A stretch of 10,287 bases of DNA from Spirochaetaceae bacterium (GTDB lineage: Bacteria; Spirochaetota; Spirochaetia; Treponematales; Breznakiellaceae), in NCBI GenBank assembly GCA_031279895.1, contig JAITHR010000025.1, positions 1 to 10,287 of the forward strand, read 5' to 3'. Position 1 is the stretch's first letter. Each line of letters starts with the position of its first letter. The notes beneath the pieces were generated by a model, which searched no databases, was not told the DNA's origin, and saw only the letters and a list, made by a program, of their open reading frames with translations. This document shows, piece by piece, positions 1 to 5,241 of this stretch. Made by a program: the position numbers and the translations under genes.

Positions 1-16
1 AAACATCTTATAAAAC

Positions 17-98
17 GCGGCGATGGTGGAAATGGTAGACACGCCAGCTTGAGGTGCTGGTGCCGAGAGGTATGGAAGTTCAAGTCTTCTTCGCCGCA
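17..98 (+). tRNA. tRNA-Leu (anticodon GAG)
   Basis: The sequence folds as a class II (long variable arm) tRNA. The 7-bp acceptor stem gcggcga (17-23) pairs with tcgccgc (91-97), with discriminator A at 98. The anticodon stem ccagc/gctgg (44-48/56-60) encloses the loop ttgaggt, giving anticodon GAG at 51-53, which reads CUU/CUC leucine codons. The variable arm follows at about 61-73, then a T arm with loop ttcaagt. The D-arm block aatggtagac is typical of bacterial tRNA-Leu. The 3' CCA is not encoded (98-100 is aca), so it would be added by the CCA-adding enzyme. No promoter is visible in the 16 bases upstream; the gene may belong to a cluster outside the window. Confidence 0.96.
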
Positions 99-149
99 CA
101 TCCTTGTTTCTTACCCTTACTCCCTTACATAAAGCATAAAAATAAACCC

Positions 150-178
150 CGCCGGCCCGCTTACCAACGCGGGCGGCG
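150..178 (+). other. GC-rich stem-loop downstream of tRNA-Leu
   Basis: The left arm cgccggcccgc (150-160) pairs with gcgggcggcg (169-178) through 10 bp with one bulged G, around an 8-base loop. It lies about 50 bases past the tRNA and is not followed by a T run. It could be a transcript 3' end or processing structure, or part of the repeat family. Structure only; role inferred. Confidence 0.45.
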
Positions 179-236
179 TATCGCTAAGCGGACTCCGCCT
201 GCTGTGAGCCGCTACCGCTTCCCGCGCCGACGGGGG

Positions 237-262
237 GTTTGGGGGGACTGGTCCCCCCAAAC
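237..262. repeat. Perfect G-tract palindrome (11-bp stem)
   Basis: The left arm gtttggggggac (237-248) and right arm gtccccccaaac (251-262) are exact reverse complements. As a hairpin this gives an 11-bp stem with a 4-base loop (ctgg). A second run of six G (232-237) directly precedes it, so the top strand has G6-TTT-G6. There is no T run just after the stem (the next is tttt near 279), so a classical terminator is not clear. It could stop or protect the tRNA transcript, or be a recombination or repeat end. Confidence 0.6.
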
Positions 263-324
263 TTCCGTGCCGCCCTGTTTTAATAAGTCATGGTGCGCGG
301 AAGTAAACAGACCCCGCCCGCTGC

Positions 325-362
325 GAGCCGCACCGCAAGACGCTTATGGAACCGCCGGAGGC
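325..362 (+). repeat. 38-base dispersed repeat, copy A (inverted partner at 3608-3645)
   Basis: The 38 bases from gagccgcac to gccggaggc match the reverse complement of 3608-3645 with four substitutions and no gaps. The shared blocks are gagccgcac, gacgcttat and gccggaggc. This ties the tRNA/sigma spacer to the trpD/glycosyltransferase spacer and shows that members of the repeat family occur in both orientations. Confidence 0.7.
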
Positions 363-386
363 GGTGAGCCGCGTATCAAGATGCTT

Positions 387-415
387 TTGAAACAGCCGGA
401 GGCGGTGAAAATAAT
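387..415 (+). promoter_or_regulatory. Possible sigma-70 promoter for the sigma factor gene
   Basis: TTGAAA (387-392) and AATAAT (410-415) are 17 bases apart, each one mismatch from consensus. Transcription would start near 423, leaving a leader of roughly 215 bases. The element overlaps repeat-derived DNA, so the match may be chance. An alternative -10, TATACT at 522-527, has no -35 at the right distance. Weak call. Confidence 0.25.
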
Positions 416-638
416 AAATATGCGGCGGAGTGTATACAATATGATACAAAGCGAAGGGGCAAAGGCGGCGCGGGCGCGTTCCGTATTGGCAGGCGCGGCG
501 GGGCTTGAAAAATCATTTCGTTATACTACCAAGCATTATTACTCTTTCCCTTTTCTTTCCCTTTTTTCACCTAGAAAGCGGCGGGTATGGCACGCCTGTT
601 GCTCTGGTACACGCGAGGACACTCACTTGGAGGAATAT

Positions 639-1496
639 ATGCAGAACACAAAAGCACGTACACCGTCTTACAAAGATGATGATATTTTACAGACCTACTT
701 TGATCAGATAAAGCACATTCCCCTGCTTAGCGCCGAAGAGGAAATCGCGTTGTCGAAGCGGATTAAAACCGGAGACAAAGCCGCGAAGGATCAGCTTTTT
801 AAGGCCAACCTGCGCCTGGTTGTCAAAATAGCCAAAACCTACGCCGGCGCCGGCGCGTCGATAAGCCTCGATATTATTCAGGAAGGCAATATCGGCCTTA
901 TGCGGGGGGTGGAAAAATACGACCATACCAAGAATGTCCGCTTCTCAACCTACGCGGGCATCTGGATACGCCAGTATATCATCCGGTTTCTGTCGGACCA
1001 GCAGCGGGACATCCACCTGCCCCACCGAAAAGAAGAGTGTTTACGAAAGATACGAAAGGTCGAACAGGAACTCGGCCAGACCCTCATGCGCGAGCCTTCG
1101 GCGGAGGAGATTGCCGAAGAGCTCCGTATTCCGGCGGATGAAATAAAAACCCTGCTCAACATGACAAGCCCGCTCGTGTCCCTTGAGACGGAAAGCGGCG
1201 ACGAAGACGCGCCCGTGATTGACAAGTACGCGGACTATACCTACAACCCCGAAGAGGAGTTTTTCAAGCGCTTCTCGCAAGAAAGCGTGGCGCAGATACT
1301 CAGCCGGCTTAAGTCAAGGGAAAAATGGGTGCTTATCCATCGGTACCAGATAAACGGCTGCAAGCGGTATACCCTGCGGAACCTGAGCGACAAGATGCGG
1401 GTTTCACCGGAGACGGTGCGGCAGATTGAAAATCGGGCGCTGAAAAAGATGTACCTCTACGCCAAAGAGTTCCGCGAAGCCCTCAGCGCAATCTGA
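639..1496 (+). CDS. RNA polymerase sigma factor, sigma-70 (RpoD/SigA) family, group 2-like
   Basis: A 285-residue cytoplasmic sigma factor that would direct RNA polymerase to a promoter set. Region 1.2 is at about residues 14-45. Region 2 follows, with the core-binding block DIIQEGNIGLMRGVEKYD (78-95) and the promoter-melting and -10-reading block FSTYAGIWIRQYI (102-114). Region 3 spans about 129-190, and region 4 ends in the helix-turn-helix (245-270) with VSPETVRQIENRALKKM. It lacks the long region 1.1 and non-conserved insert of a housekeeping RpoD, and its length fits a group 2 or alternative factor. The frame is open upstream as far as base 54, but the ATG at 639 is preceded by GGAGG (629-633) and is exactly where homology begins. 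The gene stands alone, ends at a hairpin convergent with trpC, and has no visible anti-sigma partner. RpoS- or RpoH-like assignment cannot be decided by eye. Confidence 0.9.
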   Translation: MQNTKARTPSYKDDDILQTYFDQIKHIPLLSAEEEIALSKRIKTGDKAAKDQLFKANLRLVVKIAKTYAGAGASISLDIIQEGNIGLMRGVEKYDHTKNVRFSTYAGIWIRQYIIRFLSDQQRDIHLPHRKEECLRKIRKVEQELGQTLMREPSAEEIAEELRIPADEIKTLLNMTSPLVSLETESGDEDAPVIDKYADYTYNPEEEFFKRFSQESVAQILSRLKSREKWVLIHRYQINGCKRYTLRNLSDKMRVSPETVRQIENRALKKMYLYAKEFREALSAI

Positions 1497-1528
1497 CTTT
1501 TTTCCCTAAGCTTCCCGCATTGCGGCTC

Positions 1529-1552
1529 AAAGCCCGCCTGCCGGCGGGCTTT
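1529..1552. terminator. Bidirectional terminator between sigma gene and trpC
   Basis: aaagcccgcc (1529-1538) and ggcgggcttt (1543-1552) form a perfect 10-bp stem with a 4-base loop (tgcc). The stem lies 33 bases after the sigma stop codon and just past the trpC stop, between two convergent genes. The A and T ends of the stem give a short U run in both directions, so it can serve both transcripts. The U tract is short (3), so efficiency is uncertain. Confidence 0.75.
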
Positions 1553-1554
1553 GC

Positions 1555-2334
1555 CTATGTATACCCCCGTAACGCGCTGAGGCGCTTTTTTTTGTCTTCC
1601 GCACGCATCAGGGCTTCGCCGATAAGCACCCCGTCAACACCCGCGTCCGCAAGGAGTTTGACGTCCTCTTCGGAATGAATACCGCTTTCGGACACAAAGA
1701 GCGTGTCCTTTGGCACACGGCTCCGAAGCCGGCGGGTAACCGCAAGATCAACGGTGAACGTTTTGAGGTCCCGATTGTTTGCGCCGATAATTCCGGCGCC
1801 GGCGCGGAGCGCCCGATCGACTTCCTCCTCGGTGTGGGCTTCCACCAGCGCGGAAAGCCCCGCGGCGCGGGTATGGCGGATACAGGAGGCAAGGGCATCG
1901 TCATCCAAAACCGCGCAGATAAGAAGCACCGCGGAAGCGCCCAGAACCCTGCTTTCATAAATCTGATAGGGGTCAACCACAAAATCCTTGCGAAGCGCGG
2001 GAAGCGGTACCGTTCGGGCGATTTCCCGGAGGTACCGGTCGTTTCCCAAAAAATACGCCGGCTCGGTAAGCACCGAAAGCGCCGCGGCGCCGGCGCTCTC
2101 GTATTCCCGCGCAATGGCAAGGTAGGGAAAGTCTTCGGCAATGATACCCTTGGACGGAGAGGCCCTCTTAATTTCGCAGATAAAAGAAATCCCCGGACGG
2201 GACAGCGCGTTTTCAAAGTCCGGCGGCGCGCCTTCCAGCGCCAAAGCCTGTTCCCGCAGCGCCTCAAAGGGCTGTTTTTCCCTGGCCAGGGCAACCCGTT
2301 TCCGTGCGTGCGCCGTAATAGCGTCAAGAATCAA
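1555..2334 (-). CDS. trpC: Indole-3-glycerol phosphate synthase (TrpC)
   Basis: A 259-residue TIM-barrel enzyme that closes 1-(2-carboxyphenylamino)-1-deoxyribulose 5-phosphate to indole-3-glycerol phosphate, the fourth step of tryptophan synthesis from chorismate. The family signatures are intact: CEIKRASPSKG (53-63, with E54 and K56), LRKDF (114-118, catalytic K116), LVEAH (163-167, catalytic E165), GANNRDL (184-190), VSESGI (214-219) and a phosphate-binding GVDGVLIGEALM near the C-terminus. The length is normal for a monofunctional enzyme, with no fused TrpF. The start is TTG at 2334: an AAGGGGA ribosome site lies 7 bases upstream, and the N-terminus then reads MILDAI, as usual for the family. 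The gene follows trpD by 21 bases on the same strand; the other trp genes are not in the window. Confidence 0.97.
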   Translation of the reverse strand: MILDAITAHARKRVALAREKQPFEALREQALALEGAPPDFENALSRPGISFICEIKRASPSKGIIAEDFPYLAIAREYESAGAAALSVLTEPAYFLGNDRYLREIARTVPLPALRKDFVVDPYQIYESRVLGASAVLLICAVLDDDALASCIRHTRAAGLSALVEAHTEEEVDRALRAGAGIIGANNRDLKTFTVDLAVTRRLRSRVPKDTLFVSESGIHSEEDVKLLADAGVDGVLIGEALMRAEDKKKRLSALRGYT

Positions 2335-2355
2335 AATCCATTCCCCTTATTTCTC

Positions 2356-3387
2356 TTATTCCGCTACCGGCGCCGGCTTATTGGAGAGTTCTATGAACCT
2401 TTCAAGGTGCGCCAGGGCCTTCCCGCTGTCAATGGTTTCCTCGGCGATACGGATCGCCTGCGCTATGGTCAGAGAGGGACGGGCGATATAGAGCGCCGCG
2501 CCGGAGTTAAGCGCCACCGCGTCCCGTTTCGGCCCCTTCGCGCCGGAGAGAATGTCCCGTGTAATGAGTGCGTTTTCAGCGGGCCCGCCGCCTGCGAGGT
2601 CCTCTTTTTTACACTTCCTGAAACCGAATTGCTCCGGCTCAATCGTATAAAACGAAAACGACCCGTCCCGCACCTCGCATACCGACGTGGGGGCGCTTAT
2701 GGATATTTCGTCAAGCCCGTCGGTGCCGTAGACCACGAGGGCGTGTTTCACCCCAAGATTTGCCAGAACCCGCGCCATAGGCTCAACCAGGTCCCCGTCG
2801 TACACGCCGAGGAGTTCCCTGTTCGCGCCGGCGGGATTAACCAGGGGCCCCAGGATATTAAAAATCGTTCTTATCCCCAGCTCTTTCCGCACCGGCGCCA
2901 CGTATTTCATGGAAATATGATAGTTTTGGGCAAACAAAAAGCAAAGCCCCATTGTTTTAAGGAGCGCGAGGCTGTGTTCCGGCGGAACGGTAATGTTTAC
3001 CCCCAAAGCTTCAAGCAGGTCCGCGGCGCCGGATTTGCTTGAAGCCGCCCGGTTCCCGTGTTTGGCAACGCTGACGCCGGCTGCGGAGATAACCAGCGCG
3101 GAGGTGGTGGAGATATTAAACGAGTTGGCATTATCCCCGCCGGTTCCCACGATTTCAAGCACGTCCATATCATGGAGGATACGGATACAGTGTTTGCGCA
3201 TTCCCGCGGCTGCGGCGGTAATTTCCTCAATGGTTTCTCCTTTCACCGCCATCGCCGTAAGGAAAGCCGCCATCTGAATATCGCTCGCTTTGCCGTCCAT
3301 AATTTCGTGCATAACCGTTTCCGCCATTTCATAACTGAGGTTTTGCCGGTTTGCCGCCTTAATAATCGCCTCTTTTATAACTGTCAT
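2356..3387 (-). CDS. trpD: Anthranilate phosphoribosyltransferase (TrpD)
   Basis: A 343-residue enzyme that transfers phosphoribose from PRPP to anthranilate, the second step of the tryptophan branch. The PRPP/Mg site GTGGD (81-85) is followed by [10 protein letters not shown] (88-97) and by the anthranilate-binding block [21 protein letters not shown] (from 109). Further conserved blocks are [24 protein letters not shown] and [10 protein letters not shown], with [12 protein letters not shown] near the C-terminus. All positions expected of an active enzyme look present, and the length is typical. It starts at ATG 3387, with an AAGGAA ribosome site about 5 bases upstream. It is a stand-alone protein, not fused to the glutamine amidotransferase TrpG. 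It heads a two-gene operon with trpC; no trp leader peptide or tandem Trp codons are visible in the short upstream stretch. Confidence 0.97.
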   Translation of the reverse strand: MTVIKEAIIKAANRQNLSYEMAETVMHEIMDGKASDIQMAAFLTAMAVKGETIEEITAAAAGMRKHCIRILHDMDVLEIVGTGGDNANSFNISTTSALVISAAGVSVAKHGNRAASSKSGAADLLEALGVNITVPPEHSLALLKTMGLCFLFAQNYHISMKYVAPVRKELGIRTIFNILGPLVNPAGANRELLGVYDGDLVEPMARVLANLGVKHALVVYGTDGLDEISISAPTSVCEVRDGSFSFYTIEPEQFGFRKCKKEDLAGGGPAENALITRDILSGAKGPKRDAVALNSGAALYIARPSLTIAQAIRIAEETIDSGKALAHLERFIELSNKPAPVAE

Positions 3388-3472
3388 TTTTTTCCTTTTT
3401 CCTATTCTATAGGTTTTTTTTCATAACGGACCGGTATCCATAATTACCGAAAACATAAAAAAAAACACCCCC

Positions 3473-3616
3473 ACAGCCTCCGCCGTCTCCGACGGCTTCA
3501 GCATGGCCGCCTGTTGTTTCAAATTGGTGCAACACCCTGTCCGTTTACGTTACCGGCTACTGTTAAGGCGCGGCTACGCTTCGCGCAGCCTCCGCCGTCT
3601 CCGACCAGCCTCCGGC
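3473..3616 (+). repeat. Dispersed structured repeat, copy 1
   Basis: The copy starts with cagcctccg and the palindrome ccgtctccgacgg (3483-3495). It continues into the 43-base core gcatggccgcctgttg...cctgtccg (3501-3543) with the hairpin GGTG-CAA-CACC, then after about 20 diverged bases the block aggcgcggctacgct plus tcgcgcagcctccg. The core aligns without gaps to copies at 4959, 10021 and 10165. The last block folds as ggctacgc/gcgcagcc with one mismatch. Confidence 0.75.
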
Positions 3617-3645
3617 TGTTCTATAAGCGTCCTGCCGTGCGGCTC
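3608..3645 (-). repeat. 38-base dispersed repeat, copy B (inverted relative to 325-362)
   Basis: The reverse complement of this segment matches 325-362 at 34 of 38 positions without gaps. It lies directly after copy 1 of the larger repeat and before the 21-bp array. Confidence 0.7.
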
Positions 3646-3671
3646 ACGTATTTCGCTTACTACACGCCGCC

Positions 3672-3777
3672 GTAAAACATCAATGTTTTGCTCCGAAACA
3701 TCAATGTTTTGCCTCAGAACATCAATGTTTTGCCGTAAAACATCAATGTTTTGCCTCAGAACATCAATGTTTTGCCG
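3672..3777. repeat. 21-bp palindromic tandem array, five units
   Basis: The invariant 14-base core aacatcaatgtttt begins at 3676, 3697, 3718, 3739 and 3760, an exact 21-base period. The linking 7 bases vary: gctccga, gcctcag, gccgtaa, gcctcag, gccgcgg. Each core can form an AT-rich hairpin, up to aaaacat/atgtttt. The array ends 17 bases past the stop codon of the minus-strand glycosyltransferase, so in that transcript it would form serial hairpins each followed by T-rich sequence. A terminator or mRNA-protecting role is possible but unproven. Spacers of 7 bases rule out a CRISPR array. Confidence 0.85.
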
Positions 3778-3794
3778 CGGAACTAGGGAGGAAA

Positions 3795-4892
3795 TTACAG
3801 GCGCCGGCGGTGCGAGACGAGCTCGCGTATCCCCTCGGTAAAAGCCTCCGTCGAAAAGCGCCGTACCTGTCGGGTAAAGGGTTCGCGGCTGGCAAAACGC
3901 GCCTCTTCGTTTTCAAACCGGTCCATAGCCCCTATAAGGGAGGCGGGGGTCTGGCTGTCAAAAAAGAAGCCCGTGTACCCCTCCCGCACCGTGTCCAGCG
4001 CCCCGCCCTTCCGGTACGCGATAACCGGACAGCCCGCGGCGTTGGCCTCGACCGGAATAATCCCGAAATCCTCGATGCCCGGAAAAAGGAGCGCCCTGGC
4101 CCGGGAAAAATAGCCCGCAATCTCCGCGTCTGAAACCCGACCGGTAAACGTAACGAGACCGGATTTTTCCCAGCGCCGAATATCCCGCGCCTTCGCGCCC
4201 GCGCCGGCCACCACCAGCCTTCTTCCAGAGGCAGCGCACGCCTCAATCGCCAGATCCGCCCGTTTATAGCCCGCAAGCTGGCCGAAATACAGGTAAAAAT
4301 CCTCCGGCTTCCGCTCGACCTCCAGAAACCTCTCAATGGAAACCGGCGGGAACACCACCGCGGCCTCCCGATTGTACACGCGCCGGATACGCTTGGCCAC
4401 ATAGGTCGAATTGGCCGCGAAACAATCCACGAGGTTGGCCGAAACGCTGTCCCACACCCGCAGGCGCGGGATAAGGCGGCGCATAAAAAAGCGCGTGGCC
4501 CTGTTCGCCCCGTCAAAATACTGGTGGTACATATCCCAAAGGTAGCGCATGGGGCTGTGGCAGTAGCAGAGGTGGTAGGCGTCCGGGTTCGGCACCACCC
4601 CTTTGGCAGGGCCGGCCTCGCTTGAGATGATAAGGTCATAGGGCTGCATATTAAAAGACAGAAGCGCGTCGGGCATAAGCGGCATATAGGTCTGATAGAG
4701 GGAGCGGGCAAAGGGCAGGCGGTTAATGGGGGACGTGTACACCCGCCGGCTCCGTATAAGCGGCGAAACGCCCTTCGGGTTATACACGTGGGTATATAAA
4801 TCCGCCTCCGGGAACATACTAAGGAGCGCTTCAAGCACCTTTTCCCCGCCCCGCATGGTAACAAGCCAGTAATGAACAAGCGCGACTTTCAT
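3795..4892 (-). CDS. Glycosyltransferase family 4 (group 1, GT-B fold)
   Basis: A 365-residue cytoplasmic, probably membrane-associated sugar transferase using a nucleotide-sugar donor. The N-terminal Rossmann domain opens with MKVALVHYWLVTMRGGEKVLEAL, the GGEK glycine-rich loop (15-18) seen in the WbaZ/mannosyltransferase-like branch, and carries CYCHSPMRYLWDMY (109-122). The C-terminal domain has YFGQLAGYKRADLAIEA (202-218) and the donor-binding E-x7-E motif E274/E282 in EDFGIIPVEANAAGCPVIA. It starts at ATG 4892 with an AGGA site about 7 bases upstream and a TATAAA -10-like element at 4924-4919 (minus strand) lacking a clear -35. It stands alone, not in a polysaccharide cluster, so acceptor and product cannot be told; surface glycan or glycolipid synthesis is the generic inference. 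Both sides are bounded by copies of the same dispersed repeat in the same orientation. Confidence 0.9.
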   Translation of the reverse strand: MKVALVHYWLVTMRGGEKVLEALLSMFPEADLYTHVYNPKGVSPLIRSRRVYTSPINRLPFARSLYQTYMPLMPDALLSFNMQPYDLIISSEAGPAKGVVPNPDAYHLCYCHSPMRYLWDMYHQYFDGANRATRFFMRRLIPRLRVWDSVSANLVDCFAANSTYVAKRIRRVYNREAAVVFPPVSIERFLEVERKPEDFYLYFGQLAGYKRADLAIEACAASGRRLVVAGAGAKARDIRRWEKSGLVTFTGRVSDAEIAGYFSRARALLFPGIEDFGIIPVEANAAGCPVIAYRKGGALDTVREGYTGFFFDSQTPASLIGAMDRFENEEARFASREPFTRQVRRFSTEAFTEGIRELVSHRRRL

Positions 4893-4938
4893 ACCCCCAT
4901 CCTAGCGCAAAGCCTTTTTTTATACTACGCCGCCCCCG

Positions 4939-5056
4939 CCCCGTCTCCGACGGTTCCGGCATGGCCGCTTGGTGTTTGATAATGGTGCAACACCGTGTCC
5001 GACCCGCAATCTGGTTGCTGCGTAGGCGCGGCTGCGCTCGCGCAGCCTCCGGCTGG
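4939..5056 (+). repeat. Dispersed structured repeat, copy 2
   Basis: The copy begins with the palindrome ccgtctccgacgg (4941-4953). The 43-base core gcatggccgcttggtg... is at 4959-5001 with the hairpin GGTG-CAA-CACC intact, followed after a diverged stretch by aggcgcggctgcgct and cgcgcagcctccggctg. Here the last block folds perfectly as ggctgcg/cgcagcc around ctcg. The core differs from copy 1 at about six positions and has the same length. The right end runs into the long inverted repeat. Confidence 0.72.
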
Positions 5057-5144
5057 TTCAAAAGCTTCCCGCGTCGCCTGTCGGCGGACGTTGACCGCTT
5101 CGAGGCGCAACGCGGGAAGCTGTTTAAAACAGCCGGAGGCTGCG
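5041..5144. repeat. Long imperfect inverted repeat (about 34-base arms)
   Basis: The left arm 5041-5074 (cgcagcctccggctg... ending agcttcccgcgt) is the reverse complement of the right arm 5110-5144 (acgcgggaagct... ending cagccggaggctgcg). Matches are 15 and 12 bases at the two ends, with a short mismatched AT-rich stretch between them. The 35-base middle contains cgcct/aggcg, which extends the stem. The whole could extrude as a cruciform or form a long RNA hairpin. It lies about 50 bases upstream of the ABC operon promoter. Confidence 0.8.
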
Positions 5145-5192
5145 TCGGAGACGGCTGCGGAGGCTGCGGAGATTAGGGGAAAAAGTAAAAAT

Positions 5193-5221
5193 TTGCAAAC
5201 AGGACGGGTATTTGATATACT
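5193..5221 (+). promoter_or_regulatory. Extended -10 sigma-70 promoter of the ABC transporter operon
   Basis: The -35 is TTGCAA (5193-5198), the spacer is exactly 17 bases, and the -10 is TATACT (5216-5221) preceded by TGA (5213-5215), an extended -10. Transcription would begin near 5228, leaving a leader of about 14 bases before the ATG at 5242. The -35 is embedded in the perfect palindrome TTTGCAAA (5192-5199), which could be half of an operator. That part is speculation, since no regulator gene is in the window. Confidence 0.6.
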
Positions 5222-5241
5222 TAGGGAAGCAAGGGGGAGAT

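Larger units (their letters stand above)
99..638. other. Intergenic region, tRNA-Leu to sigma factor: structured and repeat-derived, no gene
   Basis: No convincing gene lies here. A reading frame stays open from inside the tRNA through this region into the sigma gene, but it has no ribosome site of its own and its translation looks like no protein. The region holds a GC-rich stem-loop (150-178), a perfect G/C palindrome (237-262), a 38-base segment also found inverted at 3608-3645, two copies of the motif gccggaggcggtga (354-367 and 395-408), a possible promoter (387-415), an isolated TATACT at 522-527, and a nearly pure pyrimidine tract (542-572) in the presumed leader of the sigma gene. Confidence 0.7.
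3388..3794. other. Repeat-rich intergenic region between trpD and the glycosyltransferase gene
   Basis: No supported gene. From the trpD side it holds a purine-rich leader (on the minus strand), a small dyad cctat-tct-atagg (3401-3413) just upstream of the trpD ribosome site, and a 9-base A run (about 3458-3466). Then come copy 1 of the dispersed repeat (about 3473-3616), the 38-base segment shared with 325-362, and the five-unit 21-bp palindromic array that ends 17 bases before the glycosyltransferase stop codon. A plus-strand frame across the array encodes repeating TSMFC motifs but overlaps the real gene antisense and has no ribosome site. Confidence 0.7.
4893..5241. other. Divergent intergenic region between glycosyltransferase and ABC operon
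   Basis: About 350 bases without a supported gene. From left to right: the glycosyltransferase leader with a possible -10, copy 2 of the dispersed repeat, the long inverted repeat (5041-5144), a second ccgtctccgacg-type motif in inverse orientation (5143-5154), and the promoter and ribosome site of the ABC operon. Two overlapping plus-strand frames starting at 4961 and 4995 and two minus-strand frames cover it, but they follow the repeats and have no ribosome sites. Confidence 0.65.

Noticed and set aside
9..14. TATAAA as a tRNA promoter -10
   Set aside because: It ends only 2 bases before the tRNA 5' end, so transcription would start inside the tRNA.
1675..3042. 455-codon plus-strand open frame antisense to trpC and trpD
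   Set aside because: Both minus-strand genes have complete catalytic signatures; the antisense translation is rich in R, G and P with no recognisable domain and no ribosome site. It is a GC-rich shadow frame.
3388..3480. trp attenuator or T-box upstream of trpD
   Set aside because: No tandem Trp codons, no leader frame and no T-box or antiterminator pairing visible; only a 5-bp dyad at 3401-3413.
3672..3777. CRISPR array
   Set aside because: Repeat cores are 14 bases and links only 7 bases with recurring sequence; no cas genes are nearby.
3503..3841. 112-codon plus-strand frame with repeated TSMFC motifs across the 21-bp array
   Set aside because: The period of 21 is a multiple of three, which keeps any frame open. 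There is no ribosome site, it starts inside the dispersed repeat and it overlaps the glycosyltransferase 3' end antisense.
5212..5241. TTG start at 5212 extending the ABC ATPase by ten residues
   Set aside because: The TTG lies within the promoter (the TG of the extended -10 is at 5213-5214), and the family N-terminus and ribosome site fit ATG 5242.
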